24,082 bases of DNA from Parcubacteria group bacterium GW2011_GWB1_44_7 (GCA_000999175.1 LCJJ01000002.1:1-24082); one strand, 5' to 3'. Positions 15,119 to 22,503 are shown, counted from the first letter of the stretch. Numbers and translations: made by a program. The notes: a model not told the origin generated them from the letters alone.

Positions 15119-15147
15119 TTGGTATTACAACTTAATGATGATAAAAT
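15119..15147 (+). promoter_or_regulatory. Promoter of pilin-like gene (leaderless layout)
   Basis: TTGGTA (15119-15124), a 17-nt spacer and TAAAAT (15142-15147) end 6 nt before the ATG at 15154. No Shine-Dalgarno sequence is present. Confidence 0.55.
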
Positions 15148-15153
15148 TTTAAC

Positions 15154-15483
15154 ATGGGACAAACAATCACCACCACACTTGAAAACCCCCTGTCGGCGAC
15201 TTCGCTGTTTTGCTTTCTGAAAGATATGCTGGATGTATTTTTGACGATTGGCGTAATTATCGCCGTGATTTTTATGGTTTACGCCGGCTTTTTATATGTA
15301 ACGGCGCGCGGCAACGATACCCAACTTGGCAAAGCCAAAACCGCCTTCCTCGGCGCCGTCATCGGCACCGCCATCATTATGGGAGTCTGGGTGCTTGCTA
15401 AAGCCATTGTCGGCACCATCAACGCCATCCGCCCCGACACCGCCGCCATCAACTTTGACGCGTGTGAAAAACCAGCCGGCTAA
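15154..15483 (+). CDS. Pilin-like integral membrane protein (TrbC/VirB2-like)
   Basis: This is a 109-residue protein with two long hydrophobic segments (about residues 27-49 and 66-88) joined by the polar loop TARGNDTQLGKAKTA, equivalent to the G-D-x-x-K loops of the other pilin-like proteins in the window. It lacks a clear cleavable signal sequence, starting instead with a short polar stretch and one Cys (LFCFLK), with a second Cys near the C-terminus (FDACEKP). It stands divergent from the SPFH operon. Secretion or pilus function is inferred from the fold. Confidence 0.72.
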   Translation: MGQTITTTLENPLSATSLFCFLKDMLDVFLTIGVIIAVIFMVYAGFLYVTARGNDTQLGKAKTAFLGAVIGTAIIMGVWVLAKAIVGTINAIRPDTAAINFDACEKPAG

Positions 15484-15524
15484 CACTTAACGATTTACAA
15501 CTCATGGGCGGAAAAGATAAATTG

Positions 15525-15533
15525 TGATACAAT
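15525..15533 (+). promoter_or_regulatory. Extended -10 (TGATACAAT), leaderless layout
   Basis: TG-A-TACAAT ends 7 nt before the ATG at 15541, so the transcript would start at about the start codon. Confidence 0.6.
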
Positions 15534-15540
15534 ATCAATT

Positions 15541-15750
15541 ATGAAATTCTTGGATAGCCAATTGGAATCAATTTCCAAATATCTTCTGGATATTTCCAAA
15601 ATTGTTTTTGCTTCATCGGTGGTCGGTTTTTTCTTCCCCAGCACTTCAAATACCATTACCACTCCAACTTTTATTTTTGGTACTTTAGCTACCGTTGGCA
15701 CTTTAGTATTCGGTTTGGCAATTTTAAAATTAAGAAAACAAAAAATATGA
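15541..15750 (+). CDS. Small two-helix membrane protein, unknown
   Basis: This is a 69-residue protein. An amphipathic N-terminal stretch (KFLDSQLESISKYLLDISK) precedes two hydrophobic segments (about 20-35 and 42-62) and a basic end (LRKQKI), so both termini are predicted cytoplasmic. Its TGA overlaps the next ATG (ATGA, 15747-15750), which argues that both are translated. Family not firmly recognised; it resembles short DUF6722-like membrane proteins. Confidence 0.65.
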   Translation: MKFLDSQLESISKYLLDISKIVFASSVVGFFFPSTSNTITTPTFIFGTLATVGTLVFGLAILKLRKQKI

Positions 15751-15848
15751 ATTCGAACGGACTAATTATCGCTTATATTTTCATTGGAATTTTCGCCACC
15801 GTTATTTATATCCTTGCGGTTAAAGGCGCCGTTAAAGGTCGCAGTTAA
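15747..15848 (+). CDS. Tiny single-span membrane protein (33 residues)
   Basis: The ATG overlaps the previous stop by 4 nt. Residues about 6-25 form one hydrophobic helix (IIAYIFIGIFATVIYILAV), followed by a short basic tail (KGAVKGRS). It ends with TAA at 15846-15848. Overlap coupling and a clean transmembrane plus positive-inside pattern support translation, but size alone makes it uncertain. Confidence 0.5.
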   Translation: MNSNGLIIAYIFIGIFATVIYILAVKGAVKGRS

Positions 15849-15868
15849 TTTTGTAAAATTTATAAAAT

Positions 15869-15964
15869 ATGAGCAACACTTTACTTTATATTATTGCCGG
15901 CGTTGTTATGGCTATAATGTTTGGCGTGATGATTTTTTATCACCCGAAGCCTAAAGACAATTAG
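15869..15964 (+). CDS. Tiny single-span membrane protein (31 residues)
   Basis: ATG at 15869 is 20 nt after the preceding tiny gene. One hydrophobic helix (LLYIIAGVVMAIMFGVMIF) is followed by a basic tail YHPKPKDN, the same layout as its neighbour. An AT-rich TAAAAT lies about 9 nt upstream. No known family. Confidence 0.45.
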   Translation: MSNTLLYIIAGVVMAIMFGVMIFYHPKPKDN

Positions 15965-15982
15965 AAAGTAAAACTCATAAAA

Positions 15983-16045
15983 ATGAATCACGCCAAAATT
16001 CAAAAATTCCAAAAACTTTTCGCCGGTTTGGTTAAATTATATTAA
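15983..16045 (+). pseudogene. Truncated pilin 5' end, copy 1 (20 codons)
   Basis: ATG then 20 codons encoding MNHAKIQKFQKLFAG and ending LVKLY-stop. The segment TCCAAAAACTTTTCGCCGG is identical to the start of the intact pilin gene at 17266. Only the first part of a signal peptide is left before the frame ends 21 nt ahead of the first hicB. It is best read as a decayed copy of the pilin gene start, although it could be expressed as a leader peptide. Confidence 0.6.
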
Positions 16046-16065
16046 ATGTGTTAAGATAAATCATT

Positions 16066-16389
16066 ATGAGACAAAATACTCTCCAAAAAGGTGTTGTTAG
16101 AATAATTATTTTTAAGGAAGGCCGGCAGTGGTTTGGTGTAGCTTTGGAATTGAACATCGTAGAAAGTGGCGGTAATCCGCAAGAAACGATGCTTTTGTTG
16201 GATGAAGCCATTCGCGGTTATTTGAAATCGGCGCGCAAAGCCGGTTTGGATGTTTCTGTCCTGAATCAAGAACCAGACCAGGAATATGAGATGTTGTGGC
16301 GTTTGCTTGAAAAAGGTAAGCCGGTGCCATCGCCATATAAAGTTTATAGTTTCGGCGAGCAAATTTTGAATCATGCCGCGCGGTCTTAA
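16066..16389 (+). CDS. hicB: HicB-like antitoxin (cassette 1)
   Basis: This is a 107-residue protein. It contains a partial-RNase-H-like HicB core: RIIIFKEGRQWFGVALELNIVESGGNPQETMLLLDEAIRGYLKSARK, that is a substrate-side beta strand followed by the E-T-M-x-x-L-x-E-A-I helix of HicB. The longer C-terminus (VLNQEPDQEYEMLWRLLEK) probably wraps the toxin. A TAAGAT hexamer lies 8 nt upstream. It overlaps hicA by 17 nt, the usual TA arrangement with antitoxin first. Confidence 0.75.
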   Translation: MRQNTLQKGVVRIIIFKEGRQWFGVALELNIVESGGNPQETMLLLDEAIRGYLKSARKAGLDVSVLNQEPDQEYEMLWRLLEKGKPVPSPYKVYSFGEQILNHAARS

Positions 16390-16609
16390 TAATTGGACAT
16401 TCGCGGATGTAAAAAGTTTTTTGCAAAAACGCGGTTTTCAGTTAAATGGTATTGAAGGGGGACATCATTGTTTTGTCGGTTTTTACGACAGTAAACAAAG
16501 GCAAGTAACGGTTTCTTTTCATGGAGCTAAAGCGATTCACCCGAGAGTTTTGAAAAGCATTGTCAGACAATCGGGAATTCCACAAAAAGAATGGATGAAG
16601 AGAATATAA
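16373..16609 (+). CDS. hicA: HicA-like mRNA interferase toxin (cassette 1)
   Basis: This is a 78-residue protein with the double-stranded-RNA-binding-like HicA fold. DVKSFLQKRGFQLNGIEGGHHCFV carries the catalytic histidine at 31 or 32 (in place of the usual G-S-H), and VTVSFHGAKAIHPRVLKSIVRQSGI matches the HicA second half. It cleaves mRNA when released from HicB. The start overlaps the end of hicB. Confidence 0.82.
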   Translation: MPRGLNNWTFADVKSFLQKRGFQLNGIEGGHHCFVGFYDSKQRQVTVSFHGAKAIHPRVLKSIVRQSGIPQKEWMKRI

Positions 16610-16657
16610 AAATATGAGATAATAATTGCTAACTAATAACTAACGACAAAAACTAAG

Positions 16658-16747
16658 ATGAATTCTCCAGTAAAACTTTCAAACCTCCAAAAACTTTTCG
16701 CTGCAGACGGCAAAGGTTGCGAGTTGTGTAATATTAAGAAAATATGA
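16658..16747 (+). pseudogene. Truncated pilin 5' end, copy 2 (29 codons)
   Basis: The first 44 nt (16658-16701) match the start of the intact pilin gene (17266-17309) at 43 of 44 positions, giving MNSPVKLSNLQKLFA. After that the sequence diverges into ADGKGCELC and stops, 12 nt before the second hicB. The break falls within the signal peptide. Confidence 0.75.
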
Positions 16748-16759
16748 TAATATATCCAC

Positions 16760-16999
16760 ATGCGAATATTAACTTACACCGTTAAAATCAAAAAGGAAAA
16801 AGGCGAGTTTATTGTAACTGTGCCGGCCTTGCGCGGTTGTCACACTTTTGGCGCAACTTATGAGGAAGCGGTAGTGCGAGCCAAAGAATGTATAGAAGGG
16901 TTTTTGTTTGCCTTAAGAAAAGCCGGCGACCCGATTCCTGTTGAGAAAGTTGAAATGCCGAGCAGTTTCAGAATGCCGATTTTTGCGCCATCTGTTTAA
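16760..16999 (+). CDS. hicB: HicB antitoxin (cassette 2)
   Basis: This is a 79-residue protein with the classical HicB pattern: YTVKIKKEKGEFIVTVPALRGCHTFGATYEEAVVRAKECIEGFLFAL (VPALxGCxTxGxTxEEA). It ends in a Pro-rich tail without a DNA-binding extension, so autoregulation may be weak or indirect. GATAAT lies 8 nt before the ATG. It is 9 nt upstream of its hicA. Confidence 0.9.
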   Translation: MRILTYTVKIKKEKGEFIVTVPALRGCHTFGATYEEAVVRAKECIEGFLFALRKAGDPIPVEKVEMPSSFRMPIFAPSV

Positions 17000-17008
17000 T
17001 TTAAACAA

Positions 17009-17233
17009 ATGAGCAAATTGCCGGTGTTGAAACAAAGAAAAATAATTGCCGCGCTCAAGCGAGCTGGATTTGAAAAAGTGGACCAACATGGCAGTCACTT
17101 GTATTTGCGGAATCCGAAAACCAAACGAACAACAACCGTGCCGGTGCATTCAAAAGAGATCTCGCGGCCATTTCTCAAAGTTATCTTAAAAGAAGCAGAT
17201 ATTTCCCCAGAAGAATTTCGTAAATTGTTGTAA
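17009..17233 (+). CDS. hicA: HicA mRNA interferase toxin (cassette 2)
   Basis: This is a 74-residue protein. RKIIAALKRAGFEKVDQHGSHLYLRNP has the canonical G-S-H catalytic site (His30), followed by TTTVPVHSKEISRPFLKVILKEADI, the second HicA half. It is clearly of a different HicA subtype from cassette 1, so the two pairs were acquired separately rather than by tandem duplication of one cassette. Confidence 0.92.
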   Translation: MSKLPVLKQRKIIAALKRAGFEKVDQHGSHLYLRNPKTKRTTTVPVHSKEISRPFLKVILKEADISPEEFRKLL

Positions 17234-17265
17234 AATTAAAGTGTAAAAGTTTAACAAAAACGCAA

Positions 17266-17646
17266 ATGAACTCTCCAGTAAAACTTTCAAACCTCCAAAA
17301 ACTTTTCGCCGGCGTTATTCTTGCCGCCGTTTTGCTCTCGCCGGTTTTGGTTTGGGCCCAAATTACAGATTTTAAGTCACTGGTAAATAAAATTATAGAT
17401 AATATAAATTACCTTGTAGCTTTGGTTATCGGTTTGGCGGCATTTGTCTTTATCTGGGGCATATTTAAGTATTTTGTCGCCGGAGCCGATGAAAAGAAAG
17501 TTGAAGAAGCCAAAAATGTTCTATTGTTTGGGTTATTGGGAATTTTTATAATGTTTTCGATTTGGGGGTTAGTTAACATTGTTATTAACACCTTCGATTT
17601 TAAAAACAAGACCCAGCCAACCATCCCACAGTTCACTAAACCATAA
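17266..17646 (+). CDS. Pilin-like protein with cleavable signal (TrbC/VirB2-like), intact
   Basis: This is a 126-residue protein. The signal peptide is basic then hydrophobic and ends near VWAQ (residues 29-32). Two membrane helices (about 49-69 and 85-106) flank the loop VAGADEKKVEEAKN, which carries the D-E-K-K-x-x-E-A pattern of this pilin family. It is the intact copy whose start is repeated at 15983 and 16658. It ends at 17646 in a Pro-rich tail. Confidence 0.78.
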   Translation: MNSPVKLSNLQKLFAGVILAAVLLSPVLVWAQITDFKSLVNKIIDNINYLVALVIGLAAFVFIWGIFKYFVAGADEKKVEEAKNVLLFGLLGIFIMFSIWGLVNIVINTFDFKNKTQPTIPQFTKP

Positions 17647-17655
17647 TCCATCATG

Positions 17656-17664
17656 TTATCCACA
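17656..17664 (+). promoter_or_regulatory. Perfect DnaA-box-like 9-mer
   Basis: TTATCCACA lies in the gap between two pilin-like genes, 9 nt upstream of the -35 of the next promoter. DnaA binding is only inferred. Confidence 0.35.
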
Positions 17665-17672
17665 GGCATGTT

Positions 17673-17701
17673 TTGATTAAAAAACCGGTCTATGTTATTC
17701 T
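17673..17701 (+). promoter_or_regulatory. Promoter with extended -10 upstream of the fourth pilin-like gene
   Basis: TTGATT (17673-17678), a 17-nt spacer, then TG-T-TATTCT ending at 17701. It implies a leader of about 60 nt before the ATG at 17769. Confidence 0.6.
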
Positions 17702-17768
17702 AAACTAGTTAGAAATTAAAAAGGTCGTTAATTGTCAATGTTTATTAATTTTTGAAATTTAACTAACA

Positions 17769-18137
17769 ATGAAAAAGATTAAAATTTTCGCTGGATTGGG
17801 AATCGTAGGTTTTTTACCGGCTCTTGCTTTGGCACAAGGTCTTGTTGTTTTTGATCTAAAAGGTGTGATCAATGCAATTCTATCGATTATGAATGCTTAC
17901 TTACTTCCGTTACTTCTTGCTATAGCCGTATTTGTTATCATTTTTGGGGCATTTCAATTTGTTACTGGCGCTGGTGACGAAGAGAAGAGAAAAATTGGAA
18001 AAGATAAGATTTTGTGGGGAATAGTTGGTGTCGTTGTAATGTTGGTTGTTTGGGGTTTAATTAATATAGTTCTTGCCACATTTTCTTTTGACCCCATAAT
18101 GCCTTCTGCACCACCAGTCGGTTTACCTATCCCCTAA
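17769..18137 (+). CDS. Pilin-like protein with cleavable signal (TrbC/VirB2-like)
   Basis: This is a 122-residue protein. The signal peptide ends near LALAQ (residues 19-23). It has two hydrophobic helices (about 43-66 and 86-106) with the loop VTGAGDEEKRKIGKDKI between them, closely like the protein at 17266 but on its own promoter. A terminator lies about 30 nt downstream. Its codon usage is more A/T-biased than the flanking pilin genes, hinting at a different origin or a different expression level. Confidence 0.78.
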   Translation: MKKIKIFAGLGIVGFLPALALAQGLVVFDLKGVINAILSIMNAYLLPLLLAIAVFVIIFGAFQFVTGAGDEEKRKIGKDKILWGIVGVVVMLVVWGLINIVLATFSFDPIMPSAPPVGLPIP

Positions 18138-18165
18138 ACTTAAACTAAACTTAAAATGAAGTCTG

Positions 18166-18197
18166 AAAAAACCACCCCGTTTACGGGGCGGTTTTTG
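18166..18197. terminator. Bidirectional terminator hairpin
   Basis: CCACCCCG (18172-18179) pairs with CGGGGCGG (18184-18191) with one mismatch and a TTTA loop. Six A residues lie before and five T residues after, so it can end transcription from the pilin gene (plus) and from the recA operon (minus). Confidence 0.85.
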
Positions 18198-18281
18198 GTG
18201 CTAAATGAATATCTTAACCCCCAAGTGGTTTTCTAAACTGAAAATCTGTTATCAAAATCAATAGTTTTTATTACTTCCATC

Positions 18282-18506
18282 TTATTTCCATTTTTGACTA
18301 ATCTTCCAAACGCCTTTTTCGCGAAAAGCCGGTATGGTTTGCCGGCGCGCGGCATTAGCAAGCGATGAAGCGGTTTTCCCATGTTCTTTTACCAATTCAG
18401 AAAGTTTAATGATTGGCGCGCCCTCAAGGTAAGTAATTCTTTTATGGAGAGATTCCGTTAAACCAAGAGCGATAATTTTTGCCATCGGTTTCAAATTTTC
18501 TTTCAA
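18282..18506 (-). CDS. Small putative DNA-binding protein downstream of recA
   Basis: Read from the TTG at 18506 (4 nt after the recA stop) it has 74 residues; the ATG at 18485 would give 67. The sequence IIKLSELVKEHGKTASSLANAARRQTIPAFREKGVWKI resembles a short helix-turn-helix or excisionase-like fold with basic residues. It is probably co-transcribed with recA. No clear family. Confidence 0.55.
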   Translation of the reverse strand: MKENLKPMAKIIALGLTESLHKRITYLEGAPIIKLSELVKEHGKTASSLANAARRQTIPAFREKGVWKISQKWK

Positions 18507-18510
18507 GATT

Positions 18511-19554
18511 TTATACGCCCTCTTTAAGTTTCAATCGAATTTCTTTTAATAATTCATCGGCGACTTTTTTGTTTTCTTTGAGAAATTGGCGGGCGGCGTC
18601 GTAGCCCCGGCCAAGTTTTGTTTCTTCTTTGCCCTCCGCGGCGGCGACTTCATAGGAGCCGCCGCTGGATTTTTTAACTAAGCCGAATTTTTCGCCGAGC
18701 GCCAAGATTTCGCCTTCGCGGGAAATGCCTTCGTTATACATCAAATCAAATTCGGTTTGCCGAAACGGCGCCGCCACTTTGTTTTTAACGACTTTCACCC
18801 GCACTCGGCCGCCCATTATTTCTTCGCCTTTTTTAATCTGGGCGATGCGGCGGATGTCCAAACGAACACTGGTGTAAAATTTTAGCGCTTTGCCGCCCGG
18901 TGTTGTTTCCGGATTGCCAAACATCACCCCGATTTGCATTCGGATTTGGTTGATAAAAATCACAATCGTTTTTGAACGAGCGACGATGGCGGTCAGTTTG
19001 CGCAACGCTTGCGACATCAAACGCGCCTGTTTGCCGACATGTTGAGCGCCCATATCGCCTTCAATTTCGTCTTTTGGAGTCAGTGCCGCCACTGAATCAA
19101 TAACCACGACATCTATTTTTCCCGAACGCACCAAACTTTCCACGATTTCCAACGCTTGCTCGCCGGTGTCCGGTTGGGAAATTAAAAGCTCGTCAATTTT
19201 CACTCCGATTTTTTTTGAATACTCCGGGTCCATGGCGTGCTCCGCGTCAATGAAAGCGCAAATACCGCCTTTCTTTTGGGCTTCGGCCACCACGTGAAGG
19301 GATAAAGTTGTTTTTCCGGAACTCTCCGGGCCAAAAATTTCAATAATCCGGCCGCGAGGCAGGCCGCCAATGCCCAAAGCGGAATCTAGGCCAATGGAAC
19401 CGGTTGAAATGGCGTTGATATCAACCCGCGGTTTGTCGCCGAGCTTCATGATGGAATCGTCGCCGAACTTAGTTTTGATGGCATTTAAGGTGTCTTCAAT
19501 GTTCGCGCCGACCACTTTTGCCTCTTTTTCCTTTTTCGGTTTTCCAAAAGCCAT
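18511..19554 (-). CDS. recA: RecA recombinase
   Basis: This is a 347-residue protein of normal length. Walker A is GPESSGKT (residues 75-82), Walker [11 protein letters not shown], loop L1/L2 region [20 protein letters not shown] and [14 protein letters not shown]. The C-terminal domain ends in a Lys/Glu-rich tail. RecA forms filaments on single-stranded DNA, drives strand exchange and, where a LexA exists, SOS autocleavage. It starts 20 nt after the small Ig-like gene on the same strand. No LexA-type operator is visible next to it. Confidence 0.97.
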   Translation of the reverse strand: MAFGKPKKEKEAKVVGANIEDTLNAIKTKFGDDSIMKLGDKPRVDINAISTGSIGLDSALGIGGLPRGRIIEIFGPESSGKTTLSLHVVAEAQKKGGICAFIDAEHAMDPEYSKKIGVKIDELLISQPDTGEQALEIVESLVRSGKIDVVVIDSVAALTPKDEIEGDMGAQHVGKQARLMSQALRKLTAIVARSKTIVIFINQIRMQIGVMFGNPETTPGGKALKFYTSVRLDIRRIAQIKKGEEIMGGRVRVKVVKNKVAAPFRQTEFDLMYNEGISREGEILALGEKFGLVKKSSGGSYEVAAAEGKEETKLGRGYDAARQFLKENKKVADELLKEIRLKLKEGV

Positions 19555-19574
19555 GTTTAAAATTTAAATTTTAA

Positions 19575-19937
19575 TTATTTAATAATTTTCTTATAGACTA
19601 ATTGAAGTTGCTTTTCAGCCGTTCTTTTAAATTTGTCTTCAGTTCTCAAGTCAATGATATTATAGCCTTCGGCCAAGAGCAATCTTTCCTTAAACTCGCC
19701 TTTATCGTTTGCTAAAATCCGCCGGCCGTTCAAAAAAATTGTTGCCGAGTTTTTAACGACCCCCTGAATTTCTAATAATGATTTGTTCAAAGTTTCGCCG
19801 TTGCTTGGCGAAGTAATATAAATTGTCGGTCCCGAAAAATAATTCCAAGTTTCGTATAAAGCGTAACCGACAACAATTAGAAAGGTGAAACCGCCGAGAA
19901 TAATGCTCAGATAAAATTGCGATTTGGTTCTGGTCAT
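19575..19937 (-). CDS. Membrane-anchored Ig-like domain protein, unknown
   Basis: This is a 120-residue protein. One N-terminal anchor (about residues 9-29) is followed by a beta-sandwich: PTIYITSPSNGETLNKSLLEIQGVV, ATIFLNGRRILANDKGEF, LAEGYNIIDLRTED, the pattern of glucodextranase-B/Ig-like extracellular modules. It overlaps the ftsK stop by 4 nt (ATGA at 19937-19934), so it is coupled to ftsK. An envelope or division role is suggested by context only. Confidence 0.72.
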   Translation of the reverse strand: MTRTKSQFYLSIILGGFTFLIVVGYALYETWNYFSGPTIYITSPSNGETLNKSLLEIQGVVKNSATIFLNGRRILANDKGEFKERLLLAEGYNIIDLRTEDKFKRTAEKQLQLVYKKIIK

Positions 19938-22159
19938 AATAATACTGACGGATTTTCTTCGTCATTCGTTTCAATTTTTGCGCTAGCCTTATCGGTTGGC
20001 AGAGAGCTCATTTCGCTTAAATTTTGGCGAAGCGGAGTAATGACCTCGCGCGGCCGGGCGCCTTCACCGGGACCGATGACGCCGCGCTCTTCCAGCATAT
20101 CAACTAATCTCGCCGCTCGGGCGTAACCGATGCGCAATTTTCGCTGGAGATAAGAAGTGGAAGCTTTGCCGGCGCGTATCACTTCTTCACGGGCTTGTTC
20201 GTAGAGCTCATCTTCATCGTCAAAATTTTCTTCGGCGCCGAACGAACTGTTGTCAAAAACCGTTTTGGCGCCGGCCGATTCAGTCAAATTGATTTCACTG
20301 GGTATTTCATCGCGATAATTAACGGCTAAATATTTTACGATTTCTTTGACTTCGGTTTCGGAAATGAAAGGCGATTGAAGCCGCAACGGTTTTGCCATTT
20401 CGCCGCCGAGGTAAAGCATATCGCCGGCGCCCAAAAGTTTTTCGGCGCCGCTGCCATCTAAAATCGTTCGCGAATCAACTTGGGAAGACACTTGCAAGGC
20501 GATGCGCGCCGGAATGTTGGCTTTAATCAAACCGGTAATGACATTGACCGACGGCCTTTGAGTGGACAAAATTAAGTGAATGCCGGTAGCGCGGCTCATT
20601 TGCGCCAAACGAACTACGGCCGCTTCCAATTCGCGCGGATAAGTGGACATTATGTCCGCCAATTCATCAATGACAATCACAATGTAAGGCATCAAGTCGG
20701 GAATTTCTTTTTCATCGGCGGTATTTTTCTTGCCAGCCAGTTTTTTTAATTCTGGCGCCAAGACATTTTTGTGATAGGAATCAATGTCGCGCACCGATTC
20801 CGCTTCTAGCATTTCGTAACGCCGTTCCATTTCTTTGCAAGCCCAGCGCAAAGCCAAAATCGCTTTTTTAGCGTCGGTAATGACCGGCGTTAAAAGATGG
20901 GGGATTTTATTGTAAAGCGTTAGTTCCACTCGTTTGGGGTCAATTAAAATAAATTTCAAATTTTCCGGTCCGTTGCGATAAAGCAATGAAGCGATTAAGC
21001 CGTGAATGGTGACAGATTTTCCGGAACCGGTGGCGCCGGCAATCAGCAAATGCGGCATTTTGCCGAAATTGCCAAAATGACAGCCGCCCGACACGCTTTT
21101 GCCCAAAGCCACCAACAGTGATTTTTCCGAACGGGCGAATTCTTCGGCGGCAAATAATGTTCCCAAACCAACGATAGTTTTGGTGCTGTTTGGAATTTCA
21201 ATGCCGACCAATGAACGGCCCGGAATCGGCGCTTCAATTCTTATGGGGTGGGCGGCCAAAGCCAAAGCCAAATCATTTTGCAAAGCAATAATTTTGGAAA
21301 GTTTGACGCCCTCGGCCGGTTTCAAAGCGTAACGAGTTACCGATGGTCCGATGGACACTTCATCCATTTCTACGATGATGCCGAAATTTTGTAGCGTCCT
21401 TTTAATCACATTGGCATTGGCTTTGATGTCGCCGACTCCCGGTTTGCCTTTATCATGTTCCAAAATAGAAAGCGGCGGCGGTAAATAAGGTTTGGCAACA
21501 ACCCGCCATTCTTTGGGACTAATCATGAATTCTCCATTTTCCAATTTTTCGGTTTCTTTTTTTTCAACAGCCCGCTCTTTTTCCGCAGTTTCATTATCTT
21601 CCGCTTTTTCTTCCGTTTCGGGTTGATTGGCGTATTTTTTTGCCAACGCTTCCACGTCATCATAAACCGGTTTTTTGCGCCGGAAAATTTTTCCGATGAA
21701 ACTAAACGACTCTAATTTTAATTCCGCTTCAAAAATCACCAATAGAGAAATAACGGATATGGCCGCTAATAATATCGCGCTAAAATAAGAATCAAATAAA
21801 GCAATCAATCCTCTGGAAATTAAAGCGCCGATCAAACCGGCTTTGGCGGAAATTATAACGTTAGTCAAACCGAGTGCGGACAAAAAAAACAAAAATGAAG
21901 CAATAATTTTTGCTAGGGGAAATTTCTTGCGGAAGGATTTTATTGAGGCGAAACAAAGCAAAAGAAACAAAACAGGAAAGAGAAAATAACCAACCCCGAG
22001 CAAATACCGGGCGGAGCGAAAAATTTTTTCACCGATAATGCCGGCTTTATCAAAAGCGGCGAGAATCAAAAAAATTGCCACAGCCAAGAAAACAACCGCG
22101 AAAACGCTTTTGACCGTTTCCTTTTTAATATCATCCAACACCCCGCTTTTCTTTTTCAT
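19934..22159 (-). CDS. ftsK: FtsK/SpoIIIE DNA translocase
   Basis: From the ATG at 22159 it has 741 residues. Four N-terminal membrane helices are followed by an acidic linker (EEKAEDNETAEKE...), then the motor: beta domain SVTRYALKPAEGVKLSKI, Walker A GATGSGKS, DPKRVELTLY, Walker B YIVIVIDELADIM, STQRPSVNVITG, and a C-terminal gamma winged helix (SYLQRKLRIGYARAARLVDMLEERGVIGP). It pumps chromosomal DNA at the division septum. I chose 22159 because TATAAT ends exactly 7 nt upstream; 22165 (MLMKKK) is also possible. A longer frame reads through the palindromic element and is not real. Confidence 0.95.
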   Translation of the reverse strand: MKKKSGVLDDIKKETVKSVFAVVFLAVAIFLILAAFDKAGIIGEKIFRSARYLLGVGYFLFPVLFLLLCFASIKSFRKKFPLAKIIASFLFFLSALGLTNVIISAKAGLIGALISRGLIALFDSYFSAILLAAISVISLLVIFEAELKLESFSFIGKIFRRKKPVYDDVEALAKKYANQPETEEKAEDNETAEKERAVEKKETEKLENGEFMISPKEWRVVAKPYLPPPLSILEHDKGKPGVGDIKANANVIKRTLQNFGIIVEMDEVSIGPSVTRYALKPAEGVKLSKIIALQNDLALALAAHPIRIEAPIPGRSLVGIEIPNSTKTIVGLGTLFAAEEFARSEKSLLVALGKSVSGGCHFGNFGKMPHLLIAGATGSGKSVTIHGLIASLLYRNGPENLKFILIDPKRVELTLYNKIPHLLTPVITDAKKAILALRWACKEMERRYEMLEAESVRDIDSYHKNVLAPELKKLAGKKNTADEKEIPDLMPYIVIVIDELADIMSTYPRELEAAVVRLAQMSRATGIHLILSTQRPSVNVITGLIKANIPARIALQVSSQVDSRTILDGSGAEKLLGAGDMLYLGGEMAKPLRLQSPFISETEVKEIVKYLAVNYRDEIPSEINLTESAGAKTVFDNSSFGAEENFDDEDELYEQAREEVIRAGKASTSYLQRKLRIGYARAARLVDMLEERGVIGPGEGARPREVITPLRQNLSEMSSLPTDKASAKIETNDEENPSVLL

Positions 22160-22166
22160 CAGCATA

Positions 22167-22172
22167 ATTATA
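22167..22172 (-). promoter_or_regulatory. -10 hexamer TATAAT of ftsK
   Basis: On the minus strand TATAAT lies 1 nt before the ATG at 22165 and 7 nt before the ATG at 22159. A start 6-7 nt downstream would give a leaderless transcript beginning at 22159-22160. No convincing -35. Confidence 0.55.
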
Positions 22173-22199
22173 TCATTTTCAATTATGAAATACAGCATC

Positions 22200-22315
22200 A
22201 AATTCTTTATCGGCACATATCTCGCGGGGCACGGATAAATTTCTACTGAAATTTTCCTCGTGCTCGCGCCAGCCGCGCTCGCAAGCCCCCGCTCGATACG
22301 TGCCTCAACGAATTT
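22200..22315. repeat. Long imperfect palindromic element, copy 2
   Basis: Arms 22200-22229 and 22287-22315 are complementary (AAATTC...GGCAC...TATC...GCGGGG on one side) around a 57-nt core (22230-22286) that matches 6447-6503. The core hairpin keeps the TACT loop but its stem has two swapped A-T pairs relative to copy 1. It lies upstream of ftsK. Confidence 0.85.
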
Positions 22316-22329
22316 GGTAAAGGCGAAAA

Positions 22330-22419
22330 GAACAAATTTTAAAAATTCTAGGCGGGGGCGTGCCCAATTGCGAGGTCTGCCGAGCAATTTGGGGTTAAGG
22401 AATTTTTAAAATTTAGTTC
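22330..22419. repeat. Second, unrelated long inverted repeat
   Basis: The arms 22330-22348 and 22400-22419 are complementary over 19 nt with one bulged base. Inside, CCCAATTGC (22363-22371) and GCAATTTGGG (22384-22393) form a second stem. No T-run follows, so it is not a terminator. Confidence 0.8.
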
Positions 22420-22475
22420 TTGGAGCCTACCGCTCTTCCAAAAATCAGTTTTTTGTTGTTGATTTTGTTATCTTC

Positions 22476-22503
22476 TTGCTTTGTTGAGGGTGGAATATAT
22501 AAT
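22476..22503 (+). promoter_or_regulatory. Promoter of the regulator gene
   Basis: TTGCTT (22476-22481), a 16-nt spacer and a consensus TATAAT (22498-22503). The last T is also the first base of the palindromic operator, so a bound protein would block transcription initiation. With 22166-22475 (two palindromes) and the operators that follow, this covers the long intergenic space. Confidence 0.7.

Noticed and set aside
16066..17233. Tandem duplication of a single hicBA cassette
   Set aside because: The two HicA and HicB proteins differ throughout in sequence and length, so they are separate subtypes.
22166..22387. N-terminal extension of FtsK
   Set aside because: It runs through palindromic copy 2 and low-complexity DNA; a TATAAT just before 22165 marks the real start.
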